Positions 5,984 through 7,125 of a stretch of 7,125 nucleotides of DNA are shown one piece after another (position 1 is the stretch's first letter; each line of letters opens with the position of its first letter). This DNA is from Acidobacteriota bacterium (GTDB lineage Bacteria > Acidobacteriota > Terriglobia > UBA7540), in the NCBI GenBank assembly GCA_021789565.1, contig JAJYJL010000410.1, positions 1 to 7,125 on the forward strand, in the 5' to 3' direction. Both the position numbers and the translations under genes were made by a program. The notes under the pieces are model-generated. The model searched no databases. It was not told where the DNA came from and saw nothing but the letters and a program-made list of their open reading frames with translations.

Positions 5984-7125
5984 ATGAACCATCCGGATCC
6001 GAAAGACCAGGCACTGGAACTTACGAACGGCGGCGCGGAATGCTGGGAGCCCGGGCAGGTCGACGAGCATGCTGTCCAGCAGGAAATTGACTCTGCCTGG
6101 CGCCGCGAAGAGGCTCTTTACTCTGCTGCAAAGGAGCAGCAAGAGCCGCGCATCGGCGTCTATATCTGCCGGTGTGGCGGAAACATCTCGGATGTTGTCG
6201 ATGTCGAGCGCGTCGCCCGGACGGTGCGCCTGATTCCAGGAGTGACAACGGCCAAGGTACATACATTTGTCTGCTCCGATCCTGGGCAACACACCATCAG
6301 CGATGACATTCTCAAGGAGAACCTGGATCGCGTCGTGGTCGCATCCTGCTCACCGTTTCTGCATGAGCAGACATTTCGCGGCGCTGTTTCACGCGGCGGG
6401 CTCAACCCCTATCTCTACGAGCACGTCAATATCCGGGAGCAAGCGTCGTGGGCGCATAAGCACGATCCGGAGGGCGCGACTCAGAAGGCGATCCGGATGA
6501 TCGCTGCTGCCGTCGGAAAGCTGCACTATGTTCGGCCGCTGGATCAAATCAAACTGCCCAATCATCGTCGCGCCCTCGTGATTGGCGGCGGAGTTGCCGG
6601 CATGAAAGCAGCCTCTGATCTGGCGATGCGTGGCATCAAAGTCCTGCTAGTGGAAGCGTCCGAGCGATTAGGCGGCCAGTTGAACAACCTGAACCGCGTC
6701 TACCCATCGGAGCGTCCGGCCTCAGAGATTGTGAAGGAACTTGAGCAGAAAGTCCTGCACAACGAGAATATCGAGATCTTCCTCGGCGCCAGGGTCAAAT
6801 CAGTAAGTGGATTCATCGGCAATTTCAAAATTGCGCTGCAAGTGGCAAGCACTGCCGGAGATGAATCTCCCCATGTTGCGTTCACTGTAGGAGCAATCGT
6901 CATTGCGACAGGCTTCCGTCCTTATGTCCCGCAAGATGGTGAGTCTCTTTATCGCAGTTCGCCTGCGGTGCTTACCATGCCGGAATTCATCCGATTTCTG
7001 CGCACTGTTGAGCCTGCTGCATCGGAGCTGGTCTTTGGGGATCGCGTCGTCCGCAAGATCGCCTTCCTGCATTGCGTCGGCAGCCGCCAATTGGACGGAG
7101 TCCACCAGCCTTCACCGGAAGGCAA
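5984..7125 (+). CDS. Second HdrA-like flavoprotein (partial, runs off the right edge)
   Basis: The open frame runs from ATG 5984 to the window end, 380 codons with no stop. AGGA lies 5 bases before the ATG, and the gene begins 35 bases after the first HdrA-like gene. Residues 1-55 are a polar, charged extension of unknown role. Residues about 56-190 are the N-terminal HdrA domain: GVYICRCGGNI (58-68), a FVCSDPGQ element (95-102), VVVASCSPFLHEQTF (117-131) and NIREQASWAH (149-158). Candidate cluster ligands are Cys62, Cys64, Cys97 and Cys122. A Rossmann FAD domain follows (GGGVAG 201-206, Glu224) and continues through VIATGF (306-311) and FLHCVGSR (361-368). Between the strand at about 278-286 and VIATGF there are only about 20 residues, so the ferredoxin insert found in the upstream paralog is absent, as is its DCxxC. 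The rest of the protein, and any C-terminal ferredoxin or MvhD-type domain, lies outside the window. Confidence 0.9.
   Translation, partial: MNHPDPKDQALELTNGGAECWEPGQVDEHAVQQEIDSAWRREEALYSAAKEQQEPRIGVYICRCGGNISDVVDVERVARTVRLIPGVTTAKVHTFVCSDPGQHTISDDILKENLDRVVVASCSPFLHEQTFRGAVSRGGLNPYLYEHVNIREQASWAHKHDPEGATQKAIRMIAAAVGKLHYVRPLDQIKLPNHRRALVIGGGVAGMKAASDLAMRGIKVLLVEASERLGGQLNNLNRVYPSERPASEIVKELEQKVLHNENIEIFLGARVKSVSGFIGNFKIALQVASTAGDESPHVAFTVGAIVIATGFRPYVPQDGESLYRSSPAVLTMPEFIRFLRTVEPAASELVFGDRVVRKIAFLHCVGSRQLDGVHQPSPEG

Noticed and set aside
5918..6292. 124-residue - strand reading frame across the junction of the two HdrA-like genes
   Set aside because: It is antisense to conserved HdrA motifs and has no motif of its own.
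1..7125. CRISPR arrays, insertion sequences, tRNA or rRNA genes
   Set aside because: No spaced direct repeats, transposase motifs, terminal repeats or RNA-gene signatures were seen on either strand.

Overview
The window looks like a chromosomal stretch from a Gram-negative, moderately GC-rich bacterium. It encodes an outer-membrane beta-barrel with a signal peptide, a sigma-54 activator with a matching -24/-12 promoter, and Shine-Dalgarno-led genes. The Hdr/Mvh-type genes are family names borrowed from methanogens; nothing else here looks archaeal. An Acidobacteriota-like host is my low-confidence guess from the style of the proteins; no rRNA or other marker gene settles it. All recognised genes lie on the + strand.

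Left part (1-3195): a short leader (1-216) with no supportable gene is followed by a complete sigma-54-dependent activator (GTG start at 217) with a PAS-like sensor, an AAA+ domain and a Fis-type helix-turn-helix. Next comes a consensus sigma-54 promoter (1765-1782), with a small palindrome about 60 bases upstream that could be the activator's enhancer site. The promoter drives a FadL/TodX-type outer-membrane channel whose true start is ATG 1855. This is a compact sensor-promoter-target unit.

Middle (3196-3384): a 189-base intergenic region holds several inverted repeats. One is a CRP/FNR-like GTGA-N6-TCAC box and another is a near-perfect 16-base palindrome just upstream of an ArsR-family repressor gene.

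Right part (3385-7125): five co-directional, closely spaced genes form a probable operon: an ArsR-type repressor with two cysteines, a TusA-family sulfur carrier, a divergent MvhD-like iron-sulfur protein, an HdrA-like FAD/2x[4Fe-4S] protein, and a second HdrA-like flavoprotein cut by the window edge. The two HdrA-like proteins are complementary. The first has the flavin domain with the inserted ferredoxin module but no N-terminal HdrA domain. The second has the N-terminal HdrA domain and a flavin domain with no ferredoxin insert, as far as it can be seen. Together with TusA and a thiol-type repressor this suggests a cytoplasmic, sulfur-linked Hdr-like electron-transfer complex, distinct in layout from the known sHdr (C1B1A-C2B2) and QmoABC clusters as I recall them. 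HdrB/HdrC-type partners, if any, lie beyond the right edge. The FadL-like channel upstream could import a hydrophobic substrate for it; that link is inference.
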